Origin: Sporobacter termitidis DSM 10068
Lineage (GTDB): Bacteria > Bacillota > Clostridia > Oscillospirales > Oscillospiraceae
Reading direction: 5' to 3'
Length of the DNA stretch: 64,000 nt
NCBI RefSeq assembly: GCF_900130065.1
Contig: NZ_FQXV01000003.1
Coordinates: 124,001 to 188,000 of the forward strand
Below, piece by piece: positions 1 to 8,512 of this stretch. Every line of letters starts with the position of its first letter. Positions within the stretch are counted from its first letter, which is position 1. Both the position numbers and the translations under genes were made by a program. The notes beneath the pieces are model-generated. The model searched no databases. It was not told the origin of the DNA and saw only the letters and a list, made by a program, of their open reading frames with translations.

Positions 1-726
1 AAAATGGTGATATTCCTGCATTTCAAACGGAGCAATACCCTCCGGGATACCTAATATAATGACGTCTAAATTGTCCTGTTTCGATATTTTCCTAATGTAA
101 TGGTTGAATTTGATAATCTTTTCCTGAAATGGTGTGTTTTCAAATAAAAAGGAGGGCATCGTATAGCATCCGAACAAAACACCCAAGGCGTTGGTTGTCA
201 CCGTAATTGCTTCATATTCCTCTTCCAGAACCTCTTTTATCAATAATTGGTTTTCAAATTTATCACAGTTTTTCCCCTGACCGAATACGCCGATTACAGG
301 TACGTCAATATCATAAATCTTAATCTCCTGCATGCATGTGTATTCTTCTTCTATGGCATCCATGCCCTCAGGCAGGAGCTCCAAAAGCCGATACTGGCCG
401 CGGTACTCTTTTAAATCCAATTGTGATTGCGCCGACGGCGTTATAAGGAGCTCTTTTTGATGACTGATAGCGTCTTTGATAATTTGATAATATTTTTCTG
501 TGTCATAACCCCTGAAGTTATCAAGAAGGATAACAGTGTCACTCTCTTCTAAGAGCTGATCATAGGGCATGTCCTCTAGCCCTAATGACTGGTTCAATGA
601 ATAAATTAACCCTTTATCTTCTATGTAAGAGACAAATCCAGCAATCTGATAGCCCTTCAAAAAATCTTTGTGCTCAGTTAAGGTCTTAAGATCCGGATGA
701 TAGGGAAATAATAAGATCTTTTTCAT
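1..726 (-). CDS. TIGR04066-type peptide maturation system protein (partial)
   Basis: An open frame starts at an ATG at 726 and runs without a stop to the left edge, giving 242 codons with the C-terminus missing. The protein opens MKKILLFPYHPDL and has the alternating hydrophobic layout of an alpha/beta fold. It is not recognisable as an enzyme by catalytic motifs. Gene order immediately after a CcpM-like radical SAM maturase, only 5 bases away, and remembered similarity point to the TIGR04066 peptide maturation protein of clostridial Cys-rich peptide (Clo7bot-type) loci. Its ribosome binding site (GAGGTAGGAT) overlaps the end of the maturase gene, so the two are probably translationally coupled. 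The family assignment is from context and memory; the role is unknown. Confidence 0.6.
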   Translation of the reverse strand, partial: MKKILLFPYHPDLKTLTEHKDFLKGYQIAGFVSYIEDKGLIYSLNQSLGLEDMPYDQLLEESDTVILLDNFRGYDTEKYYQIIKDAISHQKELLITPSAQSQLDLKEYRGQYRLLELLPEGMDAIEEEYTCMQEIKIYDIDVPVIGVFGQGKNCDKFENQLLIKEVLEEEYEAITVTTNALGVLFGCYTMPSFLFENTPFQEKIIKFNHYIRKISKQDNLDVIILGIPEGIAPFEMQEYHHF

Positions 727-731
727 TTATC

Positions 732-2141
732 CTACCTCGTTTCTTCTATATCAAGATCAAATTCATTAAGAGCACATAACTCGTACATGTCAAAGAGCGC
801 GTTGCTGCAACTTTTGGGACATTCCCTGAGTTTTGATTCTCTCGGGAGGTTCGCTTCAAAATCAACCTCTCTGGCACAAATCGAACATTGTCTGAGGTTC
901 CAACACTTTTTGCATTCAGTATCCGTTAATTCTCCAATGTTTATCAACTTTTTTATTTTTCCCACATCAAGTCCATCGTCGAGCGTACCGATTTTAAAAT
1001 TATCGATCATTTCATTAACACGCTCACAGGGGAAAAGGGTTCCATCCACCCGAACAAATAAGCGCTGCACGCCCGCCAGGCAAGGACCGCCGTGATGTGT
1101 GATTGGTAATATTTCTGAATGGTTATGTATATGTTTCTGGCGTCGCTCCACTTTACTTCTTGAACTTATGGTCAAAGGACTGACATATTTTTTGTCTAGC
1201 TTTCCGATTAACGAAGACAACATTTTGATATGCTCAAAGTTTCTTATTTTAAAGTAATTTTTGTCATAGTTCAACTCTCGATTTAAGTTGATTTCATTCA
1301 TCGCGTTAAATATGATTTGCTTATCACTGAAAATTTCTTTCGTACTAAAATACTCGAGCGCGCATCCAAGATCCATATACGGATTGATCGTTGTCAATAT
1401 CATTATCTCTTTATAATACTCCGGATGTCGTTTTTGAATTCTCTCAATATTATGAATAATGATATCAAAAGAACCCTCGCCATTAACGAATTTACGACTC
1501 ACATCATGTTCCTGCTTCGAGCCATCCAAGCTGATACAGAGCGTGAAATCATTTTCAACCATGTAATCCACCACGCTGTCCGTCAGCAGCGTGCCGTTGG
1601 TGGTCATGTTAAATCTGATTTTCTTTCCTTCGACCCGACTTTTTGCATACTCGACGCACTGCCTTATCAAATCAAATTCCAACAGCGGTTCTCCGCCGTA
1701 AAAGCCTATGACCACAATAGGTAATTCTCCATTTCGCTCAAGGAAAAAGTCGATCGCTTTCTTTGCTGTTTCCAGACTCATCCGATGGTTTGAATGGGTT
1801 CTGTTATTATCATAAATCCCGGAATATATACAATATTCACAACGCATATTGCACTGCTGCGTAACTTGGAGTGTCAACTGCTTCATTCTTGTTTTTAAAT
1901 AATGTTCTATGATTTCCGTCCCAGGATGCTCGATTTTTTCTACGACATTGGACTTTAATATCCCAAGTTCCTGGTATTTTTTTATCACCGGACTCTGCTC
2001 ATGAGGCAATTCCCCCTTCTCCACCTTCAGTAGCTCTCGGTATTCGTCTTCTGAAAGAATGAGAAGTGAATCTGTGTGCCGATCGTACACATAAGGGTGT
2101 TTATAGGTTCTGAATGTTTTAAATATAACAGCGTTCGACAT
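732..2141 (-). CDS. ccpM: Radical SAM peptide maturase, CcpM-like (SPASM domain)
   Basis: This 469-residue protein has the radical SAM signature CNMRCEYC (Cys97, Cys101, Cys104) that binds the [4Fe-4S] cluster and cleaves S-adenosylmethionine. A GGEP motif follows, and a Cys-rich C-terminal SPASM/twitch region (GPCLAG, FPCERV, CKKCW, CSICA, CPKSC) should bind auxiliary clusters. The N-terminal 85 residues resemble the peptide-recognition region of RiPP maturases. Such enzymes install crosslinks or other changes on ribosomal precursor peptides in the cytosol. The start is set by AAAGGAGGG before ATG 2141. The gene sits upstream of a TIGR04066-type partner. No Cys-rich precursor gene is visible in the 650 bases upstream. 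The enzyme class is clear; the CcpM subfamily call rests on gene pairing and memory. Confidence 0.8.
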   Translation of the reverse strand: MSNAVIFKTFRTYKHPYVYDRHTDSLLILSEDEYRELLKVEKGELPHEQSPVIKKYQELGILKSNVVEKIEHPGTEIIEHYLKTRMKQLTLQVTQQCNMRCEYCIYSGIYDNNRTHSNHRMSLETAKKAIDFFLERNGELPIVVIGFYGGEPLLEFDLIRQCVEYAKSRVEGKKIRFNMTTNGTLLTDSVVDYMVENDFTLCISLDGSKQEHDVSRKFVNGEGSFDIIIHNIERIQKRHPEYYKEIMILTTINPYMDLGCALEYFSTKEIFSDKQIIFNAMNEINLNRELNYDKNYFKIRNFEHIKMLSSLIGKLDKKYVSPLTISSRSKVERRQKHIHNHSEILPITHHGGPCLAGVQRLFVRVDGTLFPCERVNEMIDNFKIGTLDDGLDVGKIKKLINIGELTDTECKKCWNLRQCSICAREVDFEANLPRESKLRECPKSCSNALFDMYELCALNEFDLDIEETR

Positions 2142-2261
2142 TTTATCCCTCCTTTATCATCGTTTTATATCCTTTATAAATAAACCAAAAGTTGTTGATT
2201 TTATAAACATTACAGCATAAAATATTAACAGTAAACATTACCTTTGAATGCTTAGTACCGT

Positions 2262-2309
2262 CAACAAATCGCCAAGTCTGCCAAGTACGGAATGATTTGT
2301 TGGCTTTTT
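2262..2309 (+). terminator. Hairpin with T-run, plus strand
   Basis: CAACAAATC at 2262-2270 pairs with GATTTGTTG at 2294-2302, followed by GCTTTTTT. The loop is long (23 bases) and no plus-strand gene ends just before it. It may be a terminator against antisense transcription, or fortuitous. Confidence 0.3.
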
Positions 2310-2661
2310 TGCTTTACAAATCTAACGTATTGACAATATAACTATATCATATTTATGCAAAAGATCCATTATATGTTATTACATTTATTACCTATTTCAT
2401 TAAGCTGTTTCGTAGAATATTCTTGACTTTGAAGAAAATATGTTGCATTTCTTCTGCTCACTTGTCAGTAATATTTTATTAGGATATCTCAGATACATTT
2501 AATGCATTTTTCTACCAAATACATAAAGCCGCGAGGCTTATTCTGGTTTGAGATTTAAAAAGCACAGGTTTAATTTCACTTCCGATCTTATTAGGGTAGC
2601 TAGTTAGCTTACAAGTTGCTTGGAGTCAGAAGGAATAGCCGGAATTGCTAAAGCATCCAAC

Positions 2662-2702
2662 AAAAAAAGAGCTAACTGACACCCAAAATCAGTTAGCTCT
2701 TT
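2662..2702 (-). terminator. Rho-independent terminator of guaA
   Basis: AAAGAGCTAACTGA and TCAGTTAGCTCTTT form a perfect 14-bp stem. Read on the minus strand it is followed by TTTTTTT, about 100 bases after the guaA stop. Confidence 0.85.
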
Positions 2703-2798
2703 CATATGAATAATGCAATCAGTGTTGCTAAGACGTTGCCACGAAGAAATCATAGGATCATTAAATCGAATCATTTCAATGCCTGAGGTTTCAGCAAA

Positions 2799-4322
2799 TT
2801 ATTCCCACTCTATTGTCGCCGGCGGCTTGCCGGTGATGTCGTATACCACGCGGGAGATGCCCTTGACTTCGTTTACAATCCGGGTGGCGGTGCGGTTCAA
2901 CATGCTGTGGGAGATGGGGACGACCTGGCAGGTCATGAAGTCTGTTGTTTTGACGGCGCGAAGGGCCACCGTCCAGCCGTGGGTGCGGAAGTCGCCCATG
3001 ACGCCCACGGAGCGGGTGTCGGTCAGTACGGCGAAGTACTGGTCGGCCTTAACCCGGGAGCGCTTCATCTCCTGGCGGAAGATGGCGTCCGCCTCCCGGA
3101 GGAGGTCCAGCTTGTCCTTGGTGATCTCCCCGATAACGCGGACGGCGAGGCCGGGACCGGGGAACGGCTGACGCTCAACGAGCGCTTTTGGCAGACCAAG
3201 CTGGCGCCCCAGGGCGCGGACCTCGTCCTTAAAGAGGCCGCGGAGCGGCTCGACGAGATCGGTAAACTGCATGTCCTTGGGCAGTCCGCCCACGTTGTGA
3301 TGGCTCTTGATGACGGCGGAGTTGACGCCGGACTCGATGACGTCGGGGTAGATCGTGCCCTGTGCCAGGAAACGGATTTTCCCGAGCTTCTTGGCCTCGT
3401 CCTCAAAAACGCGGACGAATTCGCTGCCGATGATCTTCCGCTTTTTCTCCGGGTCGTCGACGCCCTTTAATAGCTTTAAGAACCGCTCCTCGGCGTTGAC
3501 GCGGATAAAATGCAGGTCGCGGCCGGAGAAGGCGGCTTCCACCTCGTCGCCCTCGTCTTTGCGCATCAGGCCGTGATCGACGAAAATGCAATGGAGCTGG
3601 CCGGGGATGGCCTTAGCCAGGAGCGCCGCGCAGACGGAGGAGTCCACGCCGCCTGACAGGCCCAGAATGACGTGTTCGCCGCCCACCTGCTCTCGGATCT
3701 CATTGATCATGCGCGTCTCGTAATCATGGATATCATAGTCGCTCTTCGCCCCACAGACCTCATAGAGGAAATTGCGGATGACCTGCGTGCCGTTGGGCGT
3801 GTTTTCTACCTCGGGGTGGAACTGCGTACCGTAGATGCGCCGTTCAACGTCGGCAATGGCGGCGTGGGGGCAGTTGGACGTGGACGCGATGGAGGCAAAC
3901 CCCGCAGGGAGCGCGCTCACCTGGTCGGTGTGGCTCATCAGGCCGATCTGGCTCTTGTCGAGGCCCCTGAAAATGGGAGAGGACGGGTCCACCGTCACTT
4001 TAGTCCGGCCGTACTCGCTCACATTGCAGGGCCTCACCTCCCCGCCCAGGGAGTAGACGACGAGCTGCAGGCCGTAGCAGATGCCCAGGACCGGGATACC
4101 CAGCTTGAACAGCGCGGGGTCGCATCTTGGGGCATCGTCGCAGTAGACGCTGTCGGGCCCCCCGGTGAGGATGATGCCGATGGGGTCCATCGCTTTGATC
4201 TCCTCAAGCGGCGTGTTGCCCGGCTTGATGACGGAGGCGACGGCACACTCCCTGACCCGGCGCGCAATAAGCTCCTTATATTGCCCGCCGAAATCGAGGA
4301 CGACAACAAGCTGATTCTCCAT
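2799..4322 (-). CDS. guaA: GMP synthase (glutamine-hydrolysing)
   Basis: GuaA converts XMP to GMP using ATP and glutamine, the last step of guanine nucleotide synthesis in the cytosol. The 507 residues are the usual length. An N-terminal class I amidotransferase domain has TGGP and the nucleophile Cys82 in GICYGLQ, with the HPE of the triad in FHPEVENT. It is followed by the ATP-pyrophosphatase loop SGGVDSS at about residue 225 and the C-terminal dimerisation domain ending IEWE. The start ATG 4322 follows GGGAGGATATT. The gene is monocistronic, with its own promoter and terminator. The leader is only about 40 bases, which leaves no room for a purine riboswitch. Confidence 0.97.
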   Translation of the reverse strand: MENQLVVVLDFGGQYKELIARRVRECAVASVIKPGNTPLEEIKAMDPIGIILTGGPDSVYCDDAPRCDPALFKLGIPVLGICYGLQLVVYSLGGEVRPCNVSEYGRTKVTVDPSSPIFRGLDKSQIGLMSHTDQVSALPAGFASIASTSNCPHAAIADVERRIYGTQFHPEVENTPNGTQVIRNFLYEVCGAKSDYDIHDYETRMINEIREQVGGEHVILGLSGGVDSSVCAALLAKAIPGQLHCIFVDHGLMRKDEGDEVEAAFSGRDLHFIRVNAEERFLKLLKGVDDPEKKRKIIGSEFVRVFEDEAKKLGKIRFLAQGTIYPDVIESGVNSAVIKSHHNVGGLPKDMQFTDLVEPLRGLFKDEVRALGRQLGLPKALVERQPFPGPGLAVRVIGEITKDKLDLLREADAIFRQEMKRSRVKADQYFAVLTDTRSVGVMGDFRTHGWTVALRAVKTTDFMTCQVVPISHSMLNRTATRIVNEVKGISRVVYDITGKPPATIEWE

Positions 4323-4367
4323 AATATCCTCCCTGCCCTCTCAAAACATGTCTAAAATAATCTTTGT

Positions 4368-4396
4368 ATGTTAACACTAAGGCATATCTGTGTCAA
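4368..4396 (-). promoter_or_regulatory. Putative sigma-A promoter of guaA
   Basis: TTGACA and TAACAT are separated by 17 bases on the minus strand, about 45 bases before the guaA start. Confidence 0.7.
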
Positions 4397-4462
4397 TAGT
4401 CAATACTTTATTCGCTGTTGCCCATAGTCAATATTGAATTATCTATATATTATTGAAAACAG

Positions 4463-4492
4463 TTGACCTTTTCAGCTATCTTGTGATATACT
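4463..4492 (+). promoter_or_regulatory. Putative sigma-A promoter of rpmG-secE-nusG
   Basis: TTGACC and TATACT are separated by 18 bases, about 115 bases before rpmG. Confidence 0.65.
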
Positions 4493-4608
4493 CGGGTTAC
4501 CTGTCGGCAGATGGGTTTATTTTGTGTGCATAAAAATGCGGTCTGAATGCCGGTAGGCCGCAGCATCTGTCAATTCAAAACAGGGAGGCAACAAATGGAG
4601 GTGCCGAA

Positions 4609-4758
4609 ATGCGCGTTAAAGTCGTTTTGAGATGCAACGAATGCAAGCAGAGAAACTACAACACGATGAAAAACAAGAAAAACACCCCTGACAAGCTGGA
4701 ACTCAACAAATATTGTCGCTTCTGCCGCAAACACACTGTCCACAGCGAGACGAAATAA
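4609..4758 (+). CDS. rpmG: 50S ribosomal protein L33
   Basis: A 49-residue basic protein of the large ribosomal subunit. It is the zinc-binding (C+) form, with Cys9, Cys12, Cys36 and Cys39 in two CxxC pairs. GGAGGTG lies 5 bases before ATG 4609. It heads the rpmG-secE-nusG run, a common clostridial order. A competing upstream ATG at 4595 is out of frame and ends after 11 codons. Confidence 0.95.
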   Translation: MRVKVVLRCNECKQRNYNTMKNKKNTPDKLELNKYCRFCRKHTVHSETK

Positions 4759-4788
4759 CGATCATCACATGGAAAGGACGTGTTTTTA

Positions 4789-5070
4789 ATGTCAGAAGAA
4801 GAAAAGCTGGACCAGCCGAACGTCAAAATTCCTGACAGCAAGAAGGACAAAGATAAAAAGGAAAAGAAGAAGCGCAAGAATCCCATCGGGAAATGGTTCC
4901 GCGAGATGAAAAGCGAGCTGAAAAAGGTCGTCTGGCCGACGCGGAAGCAGATCATTAACAATACGGTCATCGTCCTTGTCATTGTCGTCATTTCCAGCGT
5001 CGTGCTCTGGTGCGTCGACCAGGCGGGATCGTATATCGTCAACACGCTCATCAAGCTCGGAGGGCATTAA
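4789..5070 (+). CDS. secE: Preprotein translocase subunit SecE
   Basis: SecE clamps and stabilises the SecY channel in the plasma membrane. The 93-residue product has a very charged Lys-rich N-terminal arm, the conserved amphipathic stretch with ELKKVVWPTRKQ, and one transmembrane helix (about residues 60-82). ATG 4789 is chosen over the in-frame GTG at 4780, which lies only two bases after the AAAGGA ribosome binding site. It is followed by nusG after 5 bases. Confidence 0.95.
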   Translation: MSEEEKLDQPNVKIPDSKKDKDKKEKKKRKNPIGKWFREMKSELKKVVWPTRKQIINNTVIVLVIVVISSVVLWCVDQAGSYIVNTLIKLGGH

Positions 5071-5075
5071 GAATT

Positions 5076-5597
5076 ATGTCCGAGGAAGCAAAATGGTACG
5101 TCGTTCACACATATTCCGGCTATGAAAACGCCGTCGCGGCTACCATTGTAAAGGCCGCTGAAAACCGCAAAATGCAGGACCTGATCCTGGAAGTCAAGAT
5201 CCCGCTGGAGACCGTCACCGAGGTCCACGACTCCCAGACAAAAACCGTTGAACGGAAGATTTTCCCCGGCTATGTCCTCATTAAAATGATCATGACCGAC
5301 GAGAGCTGGCACCTTGTCCGCAACGTGCGCGGCGTGACCGGTTTTGTCGGCTCGGCCAACAAGGCCGTTCCTTTGACGGAAGAAGAGATACTGTCTCTCG
5401 GCATTGAGAAACACGAAGTCATCGTGGGTTACGAGGTCGGCGGCACCGTCAAGGTCACCGACGGCCCGCTGGTGGGCTTTCTCGGCACGGTTGAGGAAAT
5501 CGAAACCGAAAAGTCGAGGGTCCGCGTCATCGTGTCCATGTTCGGGCGCGAAACACCTGTCGATCTGGATTTCGATCAGGTTGAGGCGGTTAAATAA
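5076..5597 (+). CDS. nusG: Transcription termination/antitermination factor NusG
   Basis: NusG binds RNA polymerase and links it to the ribosome or modulates pausing. The 173 residues contain the N-terminal NGN domain (KWYVVHTYSGYEN, FPGYVLIKM) and a C-terminal KOW motif (VTDGPLVGFLGTVEEI). ATG 5076 is preceded by GGAGGG inside the end of secE, which suggests coupling. Any extension upstream to 5010 would overlap secE and lacks family similarity. Confidence 0.96.
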   Translation: MSEEAKWYVVHTYSGYENAVAATIVKAAENRKMQDLILEVKIPLETVTEVHDSQTKTVERKIFPGYVLIKMIMTDESWHLVRNVRGVTGFVGSANKAVPLTEEEILSLGIEKHEVIVGYEVGGTVKVTDGPLVGFLGTVEEIETEKSRVRVIVSMFGRETPVDLDFDQVEAVK

Positions 5598-5639
5598 GCC
5601 CCGTTATCACATCGCAAAATCACGTCAAACCGTTTTTTG

Positions 5640-5735
5640 CCGGCGGCGTGCCGGCAAGTGGGAGGAGCAGCAAACGCTCCGCCAAGATGTCTGCAGCATC
5701 AGGCTGAGGCATCACCACATTTTATATAGGAGGTG
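5640..5735 (+). promoter_or_regulatory. Possible ribosomal-protein autoregulatory leader of rplK-rplA
   Basis: The nusG-rplK gap has hairpin-forming GCCGGCGGCGTGCCGGC, then GTGGGAGG and a downstream CACCACA. This resembles the conserved leader often seen before rplK in Firmicutes, where a ribosomal protein binds its own mRNA. The assignment is by pattern memory only. Confidence 0.35.
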
Positions 5736-5743
5736 CTCACACA

Positions 5744-6172
5744 GTGGCACTAAAAGTAACAGGATTTGTAAAACTCCAAATTCCTGCCGGTAAAGCGACA
5801 CCCGCTCCCCCGGTAGGTCCGGCGCTCGGCCAGCACGGCATCAACATCGGTCTCTTCACGAAAGAGTTCAACGAGCGCACGAAGAACGACATCGGCATGA
5901 CGATCCCCGTCGTTATCACCGTTTATTCCGACAGAAGCTTCACCTTCGTCACAAAGACGCCCCCCGTATCCGACCTTCTGAAAAAGGCCTGTGGCATCGA
6001 AAAGGGCTCCGGCGTTCCCCAGCGCGACAAGGTTGCGAAGATTTCAAAAGATGAAGTCCGCAAGATCGCCGAGATGAAAATGCCCGACCTGAACGCCGGC
6101 AGTCTGGACGCCGCCGTCAGCATGGTCGCTGGCACGGCCCGCAGCATGGGCATCGTCGTATTGGAGGGCTGA
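5744..6172 (+). CDS. rplK: 50S ribosomal protein L11
   Basis: L11 forms the GTPase-associated centre with 23S rRNA. The 142 residues match the family length, with the N-terminal motif [20 protein letters not shown] and the C-terminal RNA-binding domain ending [13 protein letters not shown]. It starts with GTG 5744, placed 8 bases after AGGAGGTG. It is followed after 4 bases by rplA in one operon. Confidence 0.97.
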   Translation: MALKVTGFVKLQIPAGKATPAPPVGPALGQHGINIGLFTKEFNERTKNDIGMTIPVVITVYSDRSFTFVTKTPPVSDLLKKACGIEKGSGVPQRDKVAKISKDEVRKIAEMKMPDLNAGSLDAAVSMVAGTARSMGIVVLEG

Positions 6173-6176
6173 GAAT

Positions 6177-6869
6177 ATGTTCAGAGGTAAGAATTATAAA
6201 GAGAGCGCAAAGCTCGTTGACAGAGCACAGCTCTATGACGCCGTCGACGCGTTCGGCGTTGTCATCAACGCCTCAAAGGCCAAATTTGACGAGACGGTCG
6301 AGCTTCACATCAAGCTCGGCGTCGATTCCCGCCACGCCGACCAGCAGGTCCGCGGCGCCATCGTCCTGCCGCACGGCACGGGCAAAACGCGCAAGGTCCT
6401 CGTCTTCTGCAAAGAGGAGCGACAGAAGGAAGCTCTTGACGCCGGCGCCGATTATGTCGGTGCGCAGGACATGGTCGACAAGATTCAGAAGGAAAACTTC
6501 TTTGATTACGACGTCGTCGTCGCGACGCCCGACATGATGGGCGTTGTCGGCCGACTCGGTAAGATCCTCGGCCCTAAAGGCCTCATGCCGACGCCGAAGG
6601 CCGGCACGGTCACGCCGAACCTGGCCCAGGCTATCCAGGAGATCAAGGCCGGTAAGATCGAATACCGCCTCGACAAGACGAACATCATCCATTGCCCCAT
6701 CGGCAAGGTTTCCTTCGGCGTAGACAAGCTTGTCGACAACTACACCACACTGATTTCCGCCATCATCCGCGCGAAACCGTCCGCCGCCAAAGGCCAGTAC
6801 ATCAAAAGCTGTGTCACAGCTTCCACGATGGGCCCCGGCGTCAAAATCAATGCGATGAAGCAGCTGTAA
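6177..6869 (+). CDS. rplA: 50S ribosomal protein L1
   Basis: L1 binds 23S rRNA at the L1 stalk and often represses its own operon. The 230 residues are normal in length and contain the signature around [27 protein letters not shown] (only named here in part: [11 protein letters not shown]). A strong terminator follows directly, so the usual next genes rplJ-rplL are not part of this transcript; uppP comes next instead. Confidence 0.97.
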   Translation: MFRGKNYKESAKLVDRAQLYDAVDAFGVVINASKAKFDETVELHIKLGVDSRHADQQVRGAIVLPHGTGKTRKVLVFCKEERQKEALDAGADYVGAQDMVDKIQKENFFDYDVVVATPDMMGVVGRLGKILGPKGLMPTPKAGTVTPNLAQAIQEIKAGKIEYRLDKTNIIHCPIGKVSFGVDKLVDNYTTLISAIIRAKPSAAKGQYIKSCVTASTMGPGVKINAMKQL

Positions 6870-6882
6870 AAAATCACAAAAG

Positions 6883-6920
6883 ACGTCCCGATCCGTTCTG
6901 CCGGTTCGGGACGTTTTTTT
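6883..6920 (+). terminator. Rho-independent terminator of rplK-rplA
   Basis: ACGTCCCGA pairs with TCGGGACGT, followed by a run of seven T. Confidence 0.88.
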
Positions 6921-7047
6921 ATAATTTCGACGCGTTATGCTGTATACAGCCCGGCCGAAAAGTGGTAACATAGGGGCGCACATTATCAGATCATGAACGG
7001 TCCGCCCTGAATTACATCCGGGCTGCTCAATTTTATCGCCGTCACTA

Positions 7048-7075
7048 TTGACATCCTACCTTTTGCGCGTATTAT
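7048..7075 (+). promoter_or_regulatory. Putative sigma-A promoter of uppP
   Basis: TTGACA and TATTAT are separated by 16 bases, about 40 bases before the uppP start. Confidence 0.6.
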
Positions 7076-7115
7076 TGTACTAAGCTCTTAATACAATAAT
7101 AACAGGAGAGACGAT

Positions 7116-7967
7116 ATGCTTTTAACATCCAGCATACTTGAAATCATCAAATCCATCATCTTGGGCATTGTTGAGGGCGTCACGGAGTGGCTCCCCATCA
7201 GCAGCACCGGCCATATGCTCCTGGTGAACGAGTTTTTAAAGCTCGGCGAGAGCCAGGAATTTATCGACATGTTCCTCGTCGTGATCCAGCTCGGCGCGAT
7301 CCTGGCCGTCGTCGTCCTGTTCTGGAATAAGATCATCCCCTTTGGGGCGAACAAAAAGCTCGAAGAAAAGCGGCAGTCCTGGTCGCTGTGGGGAAAGATC
7401 ATCGTCGCCTGCATACCGGCCATGATCGTCGGTCTTTTACTCAACGATCAGATCGAGGCGCTGTTTTACCATAGCTCCGTCACCTCCGTGATCACCATCG
7501 CCGCAACGCTGATATTCTACGGCGTATTGTTCATCGTCATCGAAAACCGCAACAAGGACCAGGTCGCCAAGATCAGGACCCTGCCACAGGTTACATATAA
7601 AACAGCGCTGTTTGTCGGCCTGTTCCAGCTTTTGTCGCTCATCCCCGGCACGTCCCGCTCCGGCGCCACCATCATCGGCGCCATCCTGATCGGCACCTCC
7701 CGCGTGGCCGCCGCCGAGTTCACCTTCGTCCTCTCGATCCCCGTCATGTTCGGCGCCAGCCTTTTAAAGCTCTACAAATTCGGTTTCGACTTCACCGGCC
7801 TGGAGGTCGCCGTGCTCCTCGTTGGCGTGATCGTCGCCTTCATCGTCTCGCTCATCTCCATCCGTTTCCTGATGAACTACGTCAAAAAGCATGACTTCAA
7901 GGTCTTCGGCTGGTATCGCATCGTGCTGGGCATCATCGTGCTGGTGTACTTTTTGATCTTTGCGTAA
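7116..7967 (+). CDS. uppP: Undecaprenyl-diphosphatase
   Basis: UppP (BacA) removes a phosphate from undecaprenyl diphosphate at the membrane, recycling the lipid carrier for cell wall synthesis and giving bacitracin tolerance. The 283 residues form a polytopic membrane protein. The two signatures are present: EGVTEWLPISSTGH near residue 20 and PGTSRSGAT near residue 180. ATG 7116 follows AGGAGAGACGAT. The gene is monocistronic, with promoter and terminator. A BceRS-AB type module at the other end of the window could act on related antibiotics, but the two are not linked. Confidence 0.95.
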   Translation: MLLTSSILEIIKSIILGIVEGVTEWLPISSTGHMLLVNEFLKLGESQEFIDMFLVVIQLGAILAVVVLFWNKIIPFGANKKLEEKRQSWSLWGKIIVACIPAMIVGLLLNDQIEALFYHSSVTSVITIAATLIFYGVLFIVIENRNKDQVAKIRTLPQVTYKTALFVGLFQLLSLIPGTSRSGATIIGAILIGTSRVAAAEFTFVLSIPVMFGASLLKLYKFGFDFTGLEVAVLLVGVIVAFIVSLISIRFLMNYVKKHDFKVFGWYRIVLGIIVLVYFLIFA

Positions 7968-7992
7968 CGATTAATATCACAATACATGCCAG

Positions 7993-8015
7993 GGCGGGGT
8001 ATACACCCCGCCTTT
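7993..8015 (+). terminator. Terminator of uppP
   Basis: GGCGGGGT, four-base loop, ACCCCGCC, then TTTCCTGTT. The T-run is short. Confidence 0.6.
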
Positions 8016-8512
8016 CCTGTTGACGCGGCGTGGGACGAGAACCGACAGTGTGCCAAGGTCGTCGCGCCGGCGCAGACGCCGCAATTTTGCCGAACACCGT
8101 AGGGCGGGACGACTCGGCCCGCCGTCGGTCCAGGCCGCCGAGGGCGGCATCCCTTGCGCGGTAAATAAGCCTTTCCGGGATTATCTGCCGCGCCGACAGG
8201 AAGGGCGCGTCTGGGAAGCCAGGCCCTACGCAACCAAGGGGATAGCCGCACAGCATGCAGGCATGGCCCAACACATCAGCTGCGCCCAACGGCGGGCGGG
8301 CGATTAATAATCGCCCCTACGCACAAGCCGGAGAGTATAACTGCCGGACGGCCATTGCCGTCCGGCAGAGTATAAACGCAGCCACATCAGTGGAATTATG
8401 GGCGCAGCCCGGCGGGGTATGAGGCGCAGCCCCAGCGGGGTATGGGGCGCAGCCCCATCAAGCGGGGGCATGGGGCACCGCCCCATACCTTACAAGGGCG
8501 GGTGGGCGGGCA
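8016..8512. repeat. Intergenic repeat-rich region
   Basis: About 500 bases of high-GC non-coding DNA. It contains GGCGATTAATAATCGCC (8299-8315) within a GTAGGGGCG-type element, a 28-base palindrome at 8341-8368, and a block (8395-8512) of GGGGCGCAGCCCC-type hairpins ending in GGGCGGGTGGGCGGGCATT. The last block is shared with 46795-46902 and 48199-48268. No credible gene is seen on either strand. Confidence 0.7.
8334..8375. repeat. Perfect palindrome flanked by 7-base direct repeats
   Basis: CTGCCGGACGGC at 8341-8352 and GCCGTCCGGCAG at 8357-8368 form a 12-bp stem with a CATT loop. AGTATAA occurs immediately on both sides (8334-8340 and 8369-8375), as a target-site duplication would look. 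Confidence 0.7.

Larger units (their letters stand above)
2142..2798. other. AT-rich intergenic region between guaA and the maturase
   Basis: About 650 bases with no convincing gene on either strand. A short minus-strand frame of 32 codons near 2490-2395 lacks a ribosome binding site and is not Cys-rich, so it is not a credible precursor peptide. Two hairpins are present and listed separately. The base composition drops sharply compared with guaA, marking the boundary of the natural-product island. Confidence 0.6.

Noticed and set aside
4323-4367. Purine riboswitch before guaA
   Set aside because: The promoter lies only about 45 bases before the start, leaving no space for an aptamer.
4595-4630. 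An 11-codon ORF starting at ATG 4595 before rpmG
   Set aside because: It overlaps the ribosome binding site and start of rpmG out of frame. It is probably fortuitous.
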